Origin: Xiphophorus maculatus
Lineage: Eukaryota > Chordata > Actinopteri > Cyprinodontiformes > Poeciliidae
Assembly: GCF_002775205.1 (NCBI RefSeq)
Contig: NC_036456.1
Location: 10,691,463-10,755,462, forward strand
Direction: 5' to 3'
DNA: 64,000 nucleotides
The notes under the pieces were generated by a model. It did no database searches. It worked only from the letters and a program-made list of their open reading frames with translations, and was not told the origin of the DNA. The position numbers and the translations under genes were made by a program. Shown piece by piece: positions 1 to 12,200 of this stretch; position 1 is the stretch's first letter, and each line of letters starts with the position of its first letter.

Positions 1-97
1 AGGCGTTTCCGAGAATGCCTGAAAAACGTGGAACAATGAATTAAAAGTAAAGTATTTAAAGAAGCACCAAGACATTACTCACTAGTATTCTACTCAC

Positions 98-1562
98 ACC
101 ATGAAGTCCCATCACCGGCATCCAGCTGCACCGCTTCCCTGGCCAGGTCCACACTCTCCAGAACATGCTTTCCGTGTTGATCTTTGTTGGGTGTTGGCAG
201 CTGCCTCAGCACCATGGAGAGGTTGCGTAGCGACACCTTATTCTTCTCCTACAATCAATAAAAAGATAAATAAGCGATGAAGTGGAGCATTACAGAGAAA
301 ACGATCACTGCTCCTTGTCTAAGTGACGTACATGCTGAAGTGCACCAGTGAAGCAATTCTTGGATGCAACCAGGTCTCCCTTTTTCCAGTACTGGTCCCC
401 CAGTATGTTCCAGGCCTCGACCAGGCTGGGATCCAGCTTCACCGCTCGGGACAAGCACTCCTCGGCCGCAGCGCTGAAGTCCGGGGTCACGTTCAGACAC
501 CTGCCTTTCTGCAGCAGAAACTCTGCGTTGTGTTTTAAGATGTCTGACGGAAACAAACAAACAAAAAAATTTACTTGTGAATGATATTTTACAGTATTAA
601 TGTTATGAACATTTTGATTATTAAAATTAAGAGCCACCTTCTTTCTCCTCCAGCCTCTTCAGTGTTTCCTCCATCTTCTGTTTGACGTCACCGTCTCTCC
701 GACCGGCCTCCTCCACGCCGTGCGTCTCAAAGTAGCAATCTCTGTAGTTATGAAGTTCGTCCACCAGCTCCTGTGTTGGTAGAGGACAAGTGGTGAGAGC
801 AATTCAGGCCACTGATACAAAAAAAGCATACAATGACAGAAAAACCAAAACAAGACAAGACCTTTGAGGACACAACTGCAGTAATCAATGTGACTAAAGA
901 TAGTCCTTTAATCCTGGAAATGTTCTGCAGGTGATAGAAGGCTGACTTTGTAACTGTCTTTATATGTCTGAGGAGGTCTGAGTGAATCACTATATCCAGA
1001 TGTCAGGCCTGATCCCTAGTTTCTAGATACAATAACTGAAGCGGTGTGTTTCTGTTCAGCTGAAGAAAACTATGGCACATCCATGAACGAATTGTTCCGT
1101 GGATCTGCTCAACATCTGAACAGATTCATAGTTGCCTGGTGACATTGTTTCAAAAATCTCTTTCTTTACATTTTTTTAAGCGAACACCAGACATAAAATG
1201 TAGGAGAAACGACATGAAATAGAGCTCTACATTGAGTGTGACTTACCTAATGATAAAGCTGTCTGTTATGATGCCTATAATTATACTAGCCTTTAGAGTT
1301 CACTTTACATGTCCGCAATTCAAGACTTTCTTATGAATATTATTTAAGCGTGTATTTTAAGAAGGCAACAGGGACCCAGTATAACAACAGCTGACTGAAA
1401 ATAACAAACTATGAGTTCATATCATACCAAAGACCCGCAGTGCTCTGAGGCTCTGTTTGCTTACATCAAACTGAGTGATGGTGATAAAGGACAACCTACC
1501 TTGATGATCTGCAGCTCAGTTTTGGCTTCTCCAGCTCCACTACTCTCCTCTTTCTCCGCCAT
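98..1562 (-). CDS. ttc5: TTC5 (STRAP), tetratricopeptide repeat protein 5; N-terminal exons only
   Basis: Four coding exons read on the minus strand: 1500-1562 (ATG at 1562-1560, begins MAEKEESSG), 638-770, 332-543 and 98-248. Each has AG/GT borders and the phases join in frame to give about 186 residues; the gene then runs off the left edge, where the rest of a roughly 440-residue family protein is expected. Exon 2 has the [13 protein letters not shown] segment and exon 3 the [20 protein letters not shown] ... [14 protein letters not shown] stretch typical of TTC5 TPR helices; the exon 4 donor is chosen so that the conserved Trp-Tyr pair is kept. In other vertebrates TTC5 is a TPR cofactor of p300/JMY stress signalling and recognises nascent tubulin at the ribosome during tubulin mRNA autoregulation. 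It lies head to head with mettl3, so the 5' regions may be shared. Confidence 0.9.
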
Positions 1563-2179
1563 CTTTGCTACGGTTTCGCTTGAAAAACAGCTTCGGAGGA
1601 ACCCAACGAGCAACGGAAAAAAAGAAAAAAAAATCTCAGATGTATCTTTGAACAAGTTCTACATTTAAACATAAAACCTGGCTGTATGGACCGCTACTAA
1701 TGTTTTTTTTATTATAATTATAATTTTAATATTACAGAGCAATTTTTCCACAAAGGAAAAGGGCTTTTACTTTTAGAGACACCGGAAGTTGTCTTTGATA
1801 CGTTTCTTCTTCTTCAGATGGTTGGGAGAAAGCATTTGGTGCAATACCGCCACCAACCGAGAAGGAGTGTAAACCAGGACATGCCATCTAAAAGTGTTTT
1901 ATTTTAAGCATAGCTGTTATATTTTTAATGAATGCTAACAAAGAAAAGTTATTCTTAAAATTACAAAAATAACAACCCGTGCTTTTCGGAATTTGTCATA
2001 ACCGTTCCCGTTATGGCAAAACGGAACGGTTCTTTGGTCAAACAGGATTTCATTCCGGCGCTTTTTATCATGTGCACCACCGCATACGTCACTGTCTGGA
2101 GCGCGGATTATTTTCACCCTGTGTTTTGGTCCACTGCGACGGGTTTCTGTGGTCGCACAGCTCGGCGATCGAGCTCGTC
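1563..2179. promoter_or_regulatory. Shared 5' region between ttc5 and mettl3 (candidate bidirectional promoter)
   Basis: The 617 bp separate the two divergent start codons. The mettl3-proximal part (about 2030-2180) is GC-richer than the surroundings and contains several CpGs; no TATA box is evident near either start. A short imperfect inverted repeat around 2000-2035 (AACCGTTCC / GGAACGGTT) is visible. The middle (about 1800-1860) has a decayed repeat-like segment. Promoter function is inferred from the head-to-head layout only. Confidence 0.5.
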
Positions 2180-5100
2180 ATGTCGGACACATGGAGTAAC
2201 ATCCAGGCCCATAAGAAGCAGCTGGACTCGCTGCGGGAAAGGCTGAAGCGACGGCGGAAGGACCCGGCGCAGCTGTCCGGGTCGGGTACGTGAGGTTCGG
2301 GATGTGCACGGCGGCGGGAGCGGGATCTGCAGCTTGCGGACGTCGTTTCTCTTCCTGTATTTACTATGCTTACACAATAGAAAGCTTGATCAAAGCGAGA
2401 TCATTGCTAGGGTTAATTGAAAGCATCAGATATTCAAAGAGCCTTTTATTGTGTGTCTGTTAAAATTAAATATTTGTTACTGCTTTATAATTAATGTATA
2501 CCTTCTACATTTTGAATATTTTAAAATTATACAACCTGTTCAGGAGTCCACTGACCCGATGGCTGACTTTCTATAAATTTGATATGAACGACCGATGGCA
2601 AAACGGGCTATTTAAATGTTATCATTAGGATCTCACATTTATTAGCGATAATAAGTTATACGAAAACTAACCAAAAAGTAACCTTTTGTTTTAACATATG
2701 ACGATCAAATCCAGTCATCAATCGAAGCATGAAGCCACTATTCATTGCTCAATTGTCCATCGATCCTCTGATCAGCTGATCATCCACCAATCTGCTATCC
2801 ACGTACCCATCCATCTCCATCCAGATTTTGTATTACAAAATACCAACCTACAAAACACTGACCAACACAAGAGACAAAAGTTTACATTTAGATTCAAATA
2901 TTTCCATTCAAACATAGCAAATAGTTATGCAGTAAATCAGTAAACATGAGTCAAAGTTGTGGAATATTGACATGAAAAGTGCCTCAGGGCCCTGGATGTT
3001 CTCCATGTGATTCCTTTCCTGCAAATGGAAAAAACATATATTTTCTCCATACAAATTTCATCAGTCTTGTTCTCCACTCAGAGTCCGGGCTCAGCGCTGA
3101 GGGGTCCACAGCCAGCAGCGACAGCCCAGCTCCGTCAGCTCCCTCTACTTCTCAGGAGGAGACGGAGAGGCCACCGGACCCTGAGCTGGAGAAGAGGCTG
3201 CTGGGATACCTCTCCGATCTGAGCCTCTCGCTGCCCACGGACTCGCTGGCCATCACAAATCAGCTCAACAGTGTAAGTCTCCCAACAGCGACGTAAGGCT
3301 ATTTAACTGCATCTTTTGTCCCTTTATTTAGTGTGTTCATGTCGCGTTTATCAACACAGGCAGAAGGTACGGTTACTCACAGATGCATCCAGAGCCTGCT
3401 GCTCAAGTTCTCCGCCCAGGAGCTCATTGAGGTCCGGCAGCCTACCTCCATCTCCTCCTCTTCCTCTCCGCCCACCACCGTCGTCGCAGCCGTGGACCAC
3501 ACGAAGTTGTGGGCCATGATCGGCTCTGTGTCTGGAGCCCAAAGAGCCGGGGTCAAGAGAAAAGCCGAAGACCAGACCCTAGGTGGCTTTTCGCCTAAAC
3601 TTCAGAGCTCCGCGTCTCCTCCTCACGCGTCCTCCTCCTCCATTACGCCGGCTTCCTCCCTGCAGCTGCCGGGAACTTCGGCGACAGGAAGCGGAGCCGA
3701 GAAGAAGGGCCGCAGCAGCAAGGGCCAGTCGTCTCACATGGACATGGAGATCGAGAGTCTCCTGAACCAGCAGTCCACCAAGGAGCAGCAGAGCAAGAAG
3801 GTTAGGAGTTGTGTTAGATATTTCAGGAAGCCCCCGAATAGGCAGGCGAGTGACCAGAGGAGTCTCATTGTCAGTGCTTTTATTTTATTTTTGTCTTAAA
3901 GATGAGTCAGGAGATCCTGGAGCTCCTTAATGCCAGCACAGCCAAGGAGCAGTCCATCGTGGAGAAGTTCAGGTCTCGTGGCCGAGCTCAGGTCCAGGAG
4001 TTCTGCGATCACGGGACAAAAGAGGAGTGCGTCCGCTCCGGAGACACACCACAGCCCTGCACCAAGCTGCATTTCCGGTAGGTTGTTTACGCCTTCTGCT
4101 TGACAAACATTGTAGTTTAGTTATGGTTTTCAATTTGTTGTCATGGTTTTATTCTGAATATATTGACTTTCTCTTACAACATTTAGTGCAAACATATACT
4201 GTATTTTCCAGAGTATAGAGCGCACCACACTATTAGCCACACCTACAAATTTTTTTTTTTTTTAAAGAACTGGAAACGTACATACATAAGCCGCACCGGG
4301 CTATAAACCACTGGTATCTCAGGGACACAGCAGAGGGTTGCGTCCTTAATAAATCTGCTATTAAGGACGCAGCCCTGCGTCTCCAACGCCGAACCATGGA
4401 TTCGTTCACGCCGAGCTTACGTACAGCGGCTATCGATCTGTACTGCCAGATCGATAGCCTTCAACTTAAAAGCTGCATCATATGAGTTTGAAAACATTTC
4501 TCCGTTGTTCCAGCTGCTAGCATGTGCTTGTTCTAAATGAAAATCAGCGCTTTCTTCTTTGATTTCCAATGTTGACTTCCAACGATTCACTTCCTGCTAA
4601 ACAGCCCCCTGGTGGTTGAAGAAAAATCCACAGAAAAGCCTCACCGGGCCATAAGCCGCATGGTTCAAAGTGTGGAGAAAAAAAGTAGCGGCTTATAGTC
4701 CGAAAAATACGGTATATGCTTTTAAAAAGTACATGGAAATAAGAAATTAAACACCACATCTTCACAGTGGAATATGAATGCAAAATGCCCTTTTCAGTCA
4801 GAAGATGGAGCTGTAATTGCTCTTTAAATACATATTTATTCTACACCAGCATCAGAACGACCAGTGTACATTTTCACTCAGTTATTGAAGTAGGAAGACG
4901 TTTTTGCTGTCAAATATCTGTGTAAACAATCTTGAGTTGCTTAAAAATCTTCATTTGAAAAGTTTTAGTGGTTAAAATAAATACATGAATAAAATGTAAT
5001 ATCAAAAAAAAACTCCAAAAGAAAGGTTTTTGTGTTTGTTTTTTTTTTGTTTTGTTTTTTTTTACAAATAAAGGCATGTTTCATCTGTAGAAACTCCAGC

Positions 5101-7757
5101 CATCAACTGATACTACAAATTTTTACTAGTGTTGTTAATTTGTGCTTTTATTTATTATTTACTTCTTTATTTATGGAAAATCTGTAGAAGAATCAATAGT
5201 GAATTAGTGCTCAGCAAAGAAAATAAAAAACATGCCTCCCTCTCAGACAGTGTGGTGTTTTCTATGAGTTTATCTACATGGTTTTGGTCATCTAGGAAGT
5301 TGTAAGAAAATTGTTTTAATTTAAATTCTTAAAACGAGGTTCATTTTAGAAAGGAAAACTAATGAGAAACTATTAACGTTGGTTTGAATATTAAAGCACA
5401 TTATGTACTGCATGTTGGGTTAAGCTGTTCCTGAGAGCAAATTTGATATCTTTAAATATCAAATTCATCATCAAAGGAGAAGGTTGATAGCTTTTTTTAT
5501 TTTTTTTGCTGGCATTTAAAATGATCCTTTAAATACACATTTTTAAATATTTTTTAAAAATATATGGCAAAGATTTACAGCACCAAGCGTTTTGTCAACT
5601 ATCTCCCAACTTCTGTCTTTCAGCCGCATCATCAACAAGCACACAGACGAGAGCCTCGGCGACTGCTCCTTCCTCAACACCTGTTTCCACATGGACACCT
5701 GCAAGTACGTGCACTACGAGATCGACAGCCCCCCCGAGGCCGAGAGCAGCCTGATGGGGCCCCAGTCGGGGACCCCGGAGATCGGGCTGCACGCCGAAGA
5801 CGCCGACAGCAACGTGGGCAAACTCTTCCCGTCGCAGGTGAGCAACAAGAAAAACCCGCCGCCGAGAAGGACGAGGGGGTTTCTCCTCCACGGATTGTAA
5901 AGCTGCTGTTTGGTCCTCAGTGGATCTGCTGCGACATCCGCTACCTGGACATGGCCATCCTGGGGAAGTTCTCCGTGGTGATGGCCGACCCGCCCTGGGA
6001 CATCCACATGGAGCTGCCGTACGGCACGCTGACCGACGACGAGATGAGGAAACTCAGCATTCCCGCCTTGCAGGATGATGGTTTCCTCTTCCTCTGGGTC
6101 ACTGGGAGGTAAACGAAGCAACCCTCCACCCTCAGTTTACTAGTAAAACACACTCCGTCCGTCATAAGACTGCTCCTCCATTCATACCCATCAAGTGTGT
6201 ATTTAGTCTCAAATTTAGGCAAGTTAATTCATACCAAATTTAACAGATGGATCTTGTCGTTTCGCAGGGCCATGGAGCTGGGCCGGGAGTGTCTCAGCCA
6301 ATGGGGGTAGGTGTTGCTGTTTGTCATGTTGCCCGCTCTTTATTTCTCCCCTCCTGATTGTTTCAACATGGCGTCCCCTCAGCTACGAGCGCGTCGATGA
6401 GATCATTTGGGTGAAAACCAACCAGCTGCAGCGGATCATTCGCACAGGCAGGACGGGCCACTGGCTGAACCACGGGAAGGAGCACTGTCTGGTAAACCTG
6501 AAGTCAAATCAGTCGTTCTTCCTGCTGCTGCAGAAGGCGAACGCCTGAAAACCAGCGGGGCGTTGTGTTTGGTTGTCTTCAGGTGGGTGTGAAGGGAAGC
6601 ACGCAGGGGTTCAACCGAGGTTTGGACTGCGACGTCATCGTGGCCGAAGTAAAGCACCAATCATCTTCCGCCGCGGGTTATTATTTCCAGTTCCTGGCAG
6701 CACGTAATCGTCTGCGTTCTCTGACTCAGGTCCGCTCCACCAGCCACAAACCGGATGAGATCTACGGCATGATCGAGCGGCTGTCGCCCGGCACCAGGAA
6801 GATCGAGCTCTTCGGACGACCGCACAACGTCCAGCCCAACTGGTAACTCTTTACTTGTTTAGGAGGAAACAGTTTATCTGAGCATCCTCTTTGTCGCCGA
6901 GTGTCTCCAGTCAGAGGCTTCTTCAAATTTGCTGTGACACAGACTGCTACAGGAGACCTTTCCTGCCTACTGCCATCACTATGTATAATAACTCTTTGAG
7001 GAATTGATATGAGTCACGTCAACATTTAGGTTCCCTGTGGGATCAATAAAGTGTTTTTGAATTTGAATTTTTTGTTGCGTTACTTAACGGATTCTGATCT
7101 GAATCTGGAAAAAATTCGATTGTTTTTTAGATTTATTCAATCGTTCATTCTTTTTTTCTTGCTCTTGGTTTGTTTGTCGCTTCACCGATAATTTTTATGT
7201 CTCGTTTCACGGATCTTTTTTATATTACTGGAAGAATCTACAGATAAATGTAATCTTAAACCGGGGCCATTTTACTATATGCTACCTTAAATCAGGGTTT
7301 AAATCAAAACATTAAACCTCTATGCTCACTTTTTAGGAAAAGAAAAATATATATATATCAAAAATTAGTAACGATGCTGCAAAGAATCCTTAGGTGTTTC
7401 AAATGTTAAAATAAATCTTATAAAAGTCAGTCTAGAGGCCTTAAAGCGGTGATGTAGCCTCTCGCCGTATCGCCTAATCAGACTCGCGTTTCAGCATTGT
7501 GCCGTGTCATGGTTTCTGGTAAAGGTTTTCCACTCAAAGGTCAAGAATGTTCCAAAAATAGGAGGAATATGAGTGTAGAATTTTGAAATGTAAATCTTAA
7601 ACCTGTTTTAAGGACTAAATGTTGCCGTTCTCACGCTCTGTCCAGGATAACCCTGGGGAACCAGCTGGACGGCATTCATCTCTTGGACCCGGAGGTCGTG
7701 GCCCGCTTTAAGGAGCGATACCCAGACGGAGTCATCTCCAAGCCACACACACAGTGA
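2180..7757 (+). CDS. mettl3: METTL3, catalytic subunit of the N6-adenosine mRNA methyltransferase
   Basis: Eleven coding exons with GT-AG borders and closed phases: 2180-2285, 3082-3272, 3360-3800, 3902-4077, 5624-5837, 5921-6108, 6268-6306, 6383-6491, 6583-6648, 6730-6842 and 7646-7757 (TGA 7755-7757). They total 1755 nt, 584 aa (human 580). The N-terminus [17 protein letters not shown] is the family leader helix. Two CCCH zinc fingers follow (C281, C289, C299, H303 and C319, C325, C331, H335), then the MT-A70 methyltransferase fold with the catalytic DPPW at residues 399-402 (5987-5998) and the conserved [15 protein letters not shown] and [13 protein letters not shown] segments. With METTL14 it transfers methyl from S-adenosylmethionine to adenosine in DRACH sites of nuclear mRNA. 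The linker in exon 3 is Ser/Pro-rich and less conserved. No key residue is missing and the gene looks fully functional. Confidence 0.97.
4197..4714. repeat. Non-autonomous DNA-transposon-like repeat with terminal inverted repeats (mettl3 intron 4)
   Basis: The left end (TACTGTATTTTCCAGAGTAT) and the reverse complement of the right end (TACCGTATTTTTCGGACTAT) match imperfectly, forming TIRs. Internal 'CCGGGCTATAA / CCGGGCCATAAGCCGC' segments also recur near both ends. This end sequence is a widespread vertebrate short interspersed element. No open reading frame of note. An internal hairpin sits near 4345-4370 (CCTTAATA / TATTAAGG). Confidence 0.6.
4715..5623. other. Remainder of mettl3 intron 4; no gene seen
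   Basis: AT-rich intronic sequence with T-rich and A-rich runs near 4996-5060 and 5494-5560. No exon, RNA gene or clear mobile element could be supported. The intron ends at the TTTCAG acceptor before 5624. Confidence 0.6.
6935..7068 (+). repeat. 3' tail of a LINE-like retroelement (mettl3 intron 10)
   Basis: The segment reads 'CAGACTGCTACAGGAGACC ... GATCAATAAAGTGTTTTTGAATTTGAATT', which matches the typical 3' end of truncated fish non-LTR elements: a decayed end of the ORF, then an AATAAAGT motif and a short tail repeat. There is no RT core, so it is a 5'-truncated copy. Family name not assignable by eye. Confidence 0.5.
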
Positions 7758-7831
7758 GGATGTCACTGTGTGTGTGGAGTTTGATTTTGGACTGATTTCT
7801 TTTTTCTTTTATAACTGTGAATACTCTTTTT

Positions 7832-7837
7832 AATAAA
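7832..7837 (+). promoter_or_regulatory. Polyadenylation signal of mettl3
   Basis: AATAAA lies 75 bp downstream of the mettl3 stop codon, in the orientation of the gene. This implies a very short 3' UTR. Confidence 0.75.
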
Positions 7838-7859
7838 CATTTCGGGACAAGACGCCTCG

Positions 7860-9262
7860 TCTGTGTTGTGTTTTAGATGAATGTGGAGAGAGGACTTTTT
7901 GCTACTTGGTTGGAAAATGTTTATGCAACCCAAATATTTTATATTCATTTTGGGCATTTAATGACAGATGTGAGTCTATTTCACACCTCGGAACGATTTA
8001 GCAATAAACAAGTCTAGGGAAGTTGATTTGGTAGGACAAGTTTAAATTCATTTTGGGTTTTTCTCTAATTCACACAAGGGGAAAGTGATCCACAAAAGCC
8101 CAAATGTACGCATACACACTCTTTTAAGAAATGTTCATTTGTTCCTCACCAAATCACACATCAGTTTGTGTCCATCAATAATCTCTTGTCTTTGTTCTGG
8201 TCGGATATTTGAACTCTGTTTGTGGCTTTATTTGTTGCTCTTTCCCAGGAGTTTATTTTCAGTTTTTCCATTTCCTGGTGCAGGTGAGAAACAGAGAAAT
8301 TGATTTTGACCACTTTTTTCTAGTCAGTAAATCCTCACTGGAAAAAAAGGAAAGACCCACAAATCAATAATATTATTGCCTGTGATGAGTGACTGTAAAT
8401 TTCTAACTGAAAATGTAAAAGAAAGCAAAACATCAGAGTCACTTGATGTAAAAACAGGTTTTATTACAAATTTTGTTAGCAGACCTCTGCAGCTCAGGAT
8501 ATATTTAGGTTGTCAGTGAGGAAATTATCCCCACATATGTCATCATGTCAGTTCATTGTATCTAAGCACATTAAAGTACCATTAAAACATTTCATGTTTG
8601 AGAGTTTGGAAGGAAAAGAGTGAAAATTAAATAGCAGCAGAGAAATAGAAAAGTCGCAGTATGGCTCAGTTTACTTTGTCCTTTTCAAAAACTTTACATA
8701 AAACAGCTGGAGTGACGTTTTCATGTGCGATTTCAGGGATATTTGACCTTTGTAACAAAAATATTAAAAATCATTTTTTTTACTCCTTAGTAATTCACTA
8801 CAAGCTTGTGAATTTAGAAAGTTAAATGTACAGGAACCAGTTAATATTAGTTCTGTGCTTCAGACTGAGTTAGTCATGACAATCTCTACAACTAAAAAAA
8901 AAAAAAAAAAAGGTTAATTTAAAATCAGCCATGATGATCTGACGAGCAAAGAGAAAACAAGCTTCTTCTTTTTTTTAAAACTCACAAATATCAAAACACA
9001 AAGAGCTGAATAGAAAACTTGCAAAATGAAAAAAAAAACTAATGCACTTGTTGGTGAAGAAAGCTGTAAACGACGGTCCTTTGCTCTCCCATCAGTTTCT
9101 ATAACGAGTCCTCTCTTTTTGTTACATCCAGTCTGTTTTCCTCTCACTTAAATCCTCCAACAGTTCTCAGGATTTCAGGGAAAAGGCAAAGCTCACGCCT
9201 GAAGACTCCCAACCAGGCATGACGCGCAGTCCGTTTGCCTCCCTTGCAGTTCTCCGCTTTGC
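7860..9262. other. Intergenic region or 3' UTR of the downstream minus-strand gene; no coding sequence supported
   Basis: AT-rich DNA with an A-run at 8894-8911. Sequence just below 9263 may be the 3' UTR of the minus-strand gene ending there; a candidate polyadenylation signal could not be fixed with confidence. No reading frame here looks protein-like. Confidence 0.5.
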
Positions 9263-12200
9263 TCAGTAGGTGGCGTCCACCGCGTTGATGTTGCTGTCCA
9301 GCTGGTGCCTGAAGGACAGCCGGGCCTTGGAGGAGAAGTAGAGCTGGGACCCCCGGCTGAGGCTCCCCGCTCCTTCGCTCTCGCTGCCCCAGGACGTCGT
9401 GGAGGAGAGACGCGGCTTCGTCTCCTCTGTGGGAACTGTGAGCGACAAAGGACAAAACAATTAAGCTAACGTTACTCTCATTTTTTCTTAGTGTAAAAGC
9501 CAAAAAAAAAAAAAAAAAAAAAGAAGCTAATTTTACACTCATTTTTGCTTTCATACTTGTAGTGTTTTGATTTGGGTGTCTTGCACTGACATGACCTTGC
9601 AAAAGTATTCATACGCTTTCATTTTTGTTGTTTACATTTTTCCATTTTACAGCCGCTGACTTTATTGTTTTATATATTGGAATAGTCCATGTATTATATA
9701 TGTGTGGCAGTATGCCCTGTGGGCCCTGAACGCACCACACAAGTGCCTGACTTTAATTGGTTGTAGCGCTGTCTGTATATAAAGGGCCCTCCCTCACCTG
9801 GTAGACAACACGTTCTCCTTCCGGTTCAGACTTGACTGTTTACTGGCGCTATACGACTGACGCGCTTAATACATTAATTGCTGTTCAAGCCTTCTTCTGG
9901 TAAGAAGTTTCTCACACCTTTAATATCTGTAAGTCTAGCTTTAGCTCAGCTTTACTTGTAACATCTAGGTGACTTGTACCAGCTGACTGCTTCTTCTCCC
10001 TGCCAGAGGCATAACGCATCAAGCTCAGTGGTAAGCGAAAGCTCATTTTACGTATGCTTCCAGATTCTATTTTTGACATGTATGTTTGATAGACGCTGCT
10101 GTTTGTCTTTGGCCGGCTGCTTGCCCGTACTCTGTTGTCCCTGGTGGACGGTCCGTCCGCCTGTGACCTGGTTATTCGTCGTCGGCTGACGGCGGCCTGC
10201 CCGTCGCCCTGGTTGTCGGCTTCATACCCGCTGTCCTGGTCGGCGTAAGCTGGCTTTTGACTCTCGTCCAGTGTGGCTGATTCAGGCTGGTTTATGGCCA
10301 GCTCGTCCTGATCGCTCTGGCTGGCGTTTGCTGTGGCGCGGCGGTTCGTCTCAGGACGGACTCCTAACTTGGACTGCTATTGCTTGATTTGTGAGGACTG
10401 AACTGTATAACCAAGAAATGTATGTAATTTGAATGTCTTTTCTTTTGTTGACAGGAACGGCCAGCTCGTGGTGGACTTTCTGGGTGGTGGTATTTTCTTT
10501 GGTTTGGTGCACGATTTTCTTTTATTTGGTTTGCTGTGTTTCCTTCGTAGGTCCCTGCCAGCTTCGAGCTGAGCCGTAAATGTCCTTTTAATGTGTGAGT
10601 GATTTTAAACTAATATATTTCTGACTAGAAGATTGAAATAATAAACTGATTGGACTGAGTGGAATTGTCTCGTGCCTCATATGTAGCGGGCCTGTGCGCC
10701 TTAAAGGTAACTTTATAGTATTATTAAATTAGTTATCTTAAAATTCAAGTTGCCAATCGGGATAGCATAGGTACCGTCACATTTGGCGCTGTAAGCAGGA
10801 TCTCTTTTTTTTTACAATCTTGAGGCTGAGACTTTTCCATTACTTCATTGTATTTTGTGCTATTTAATGGTCAAGCAGTAGTTTTTATTTATTTTTTTTG
10901 GTTCTAAGGACAAACAGCAGCGGTTGATTTATTTTCTTGAGCTGGTTATTTGTAGTAATGGAGGAAGAACTACTGGAATTGAAGACCCTGATTGCTCAAT
11001 TAAAGGCTGACAATGAGAAGCTGCGTGCAGAGCGTTCGCCTTCCACATCTAGCTCCAGTGCTGGGCCATCTTCAGCTTCTGCACTCCCTACTGCCCAAGT
11101 AACAGACAGGTTAGTGCTTGTCCCACGTGATCGTAAGTGTCCTATGTTTAGGGGACGGATGGGGATTAGTGTGAGCGAGTGGGTTGAGGAGGTACAGGCG
11201 TGTATACGGGCACGAAATTTGTCAGCAGCAGATCAGGCCTTCTTTTTGTACGACCATTTAGAAGGAGAGGCTAGGGATGAAATCAAATATCGCTCTAGTC
11301 AGGAACGAGGGGATCCAGCTAAAATTATTTCTATCCTCGAGGAACTCTATGGATGTAATGAGTCACATGTTGCATTACAGGAGGCCTTTTTCTCCAGAAA
11401 GCAATTAGAAGGGGAAACATTGCAAGAGTTCTCCCTTGCTTTGATGAGCCTCATGGAGAAAGTAAAAGCACAGGCTCCTAGGGATATGCCTAATACTGAA
11501 GTTCTCCTGCGTGACCAGTTCATAGAATATGTCCTTGATGGTGCGCTCAGTCGTGCGCTGAAACAGTATGTTCGTCTGAAACCGGCAGCAACACTGCTTG
11601 ATGTCAGAGGTGAGGCAATGAGGTGGGAATTAGAGGGGTTGCCAGCTAGTATGCGAGGCAGGAGTAATTCTCTGCCTTTAGCGTCCAGTTTTCAGTTTGC
11701 TGTGCGTGGTGGGGCACCATCTATTGTTGGCCCCACTCAGAGAGAGGTTAATGAGTTAAAAGAGCTTTTAAAACAGCAACAGGAGCAACTTAATCAGCTT
11801 ACTCAAAGCATTTCCCTCCTTCAAACTGCACAAGGGCGTAGCCGCTCTCCACGTCGCGGTCCTATTATATGTCGACGGTGCCAACAGCCCGGACATATTG
11901 CTAGGGAGTGTGGGGGGCCCCGCGTTGCCTTCCGTCAGCAATCTCTCTCAGGGTCACGTCAGGGAAGCCAGCTTCCGGAAAACTAGCGCCCACCGCGTTG
12001 CAGAGCCACAGCTCGGGTGGGGCATTCATAGGCTCAACTAATGGTTTGTATTCAGCAGATGCGCCTAAATTAATTGCTTCTTGCCCACACATTGAAGTGG
12101 ACATGGCTGGGGTAAAGGTACCGTGCCTGGTTGACACTGGTTCAATGGTGTCCACTATTACAGAGAGCTTTTTTATTGAATTCTTTGAGCCCTGGGGCGA

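Noticed and set aside
3351-3542. Minus-strand frame opposite mettl3 exon 3
   Set aside because: Shadow of a real coding exon.
9974-10189. 71-codon frame within the LTR, repeated at 16447-16662
   Set aside because: It is identical because the LTRs are identical, starts without a family match and lies in LTR regulatory sequence.
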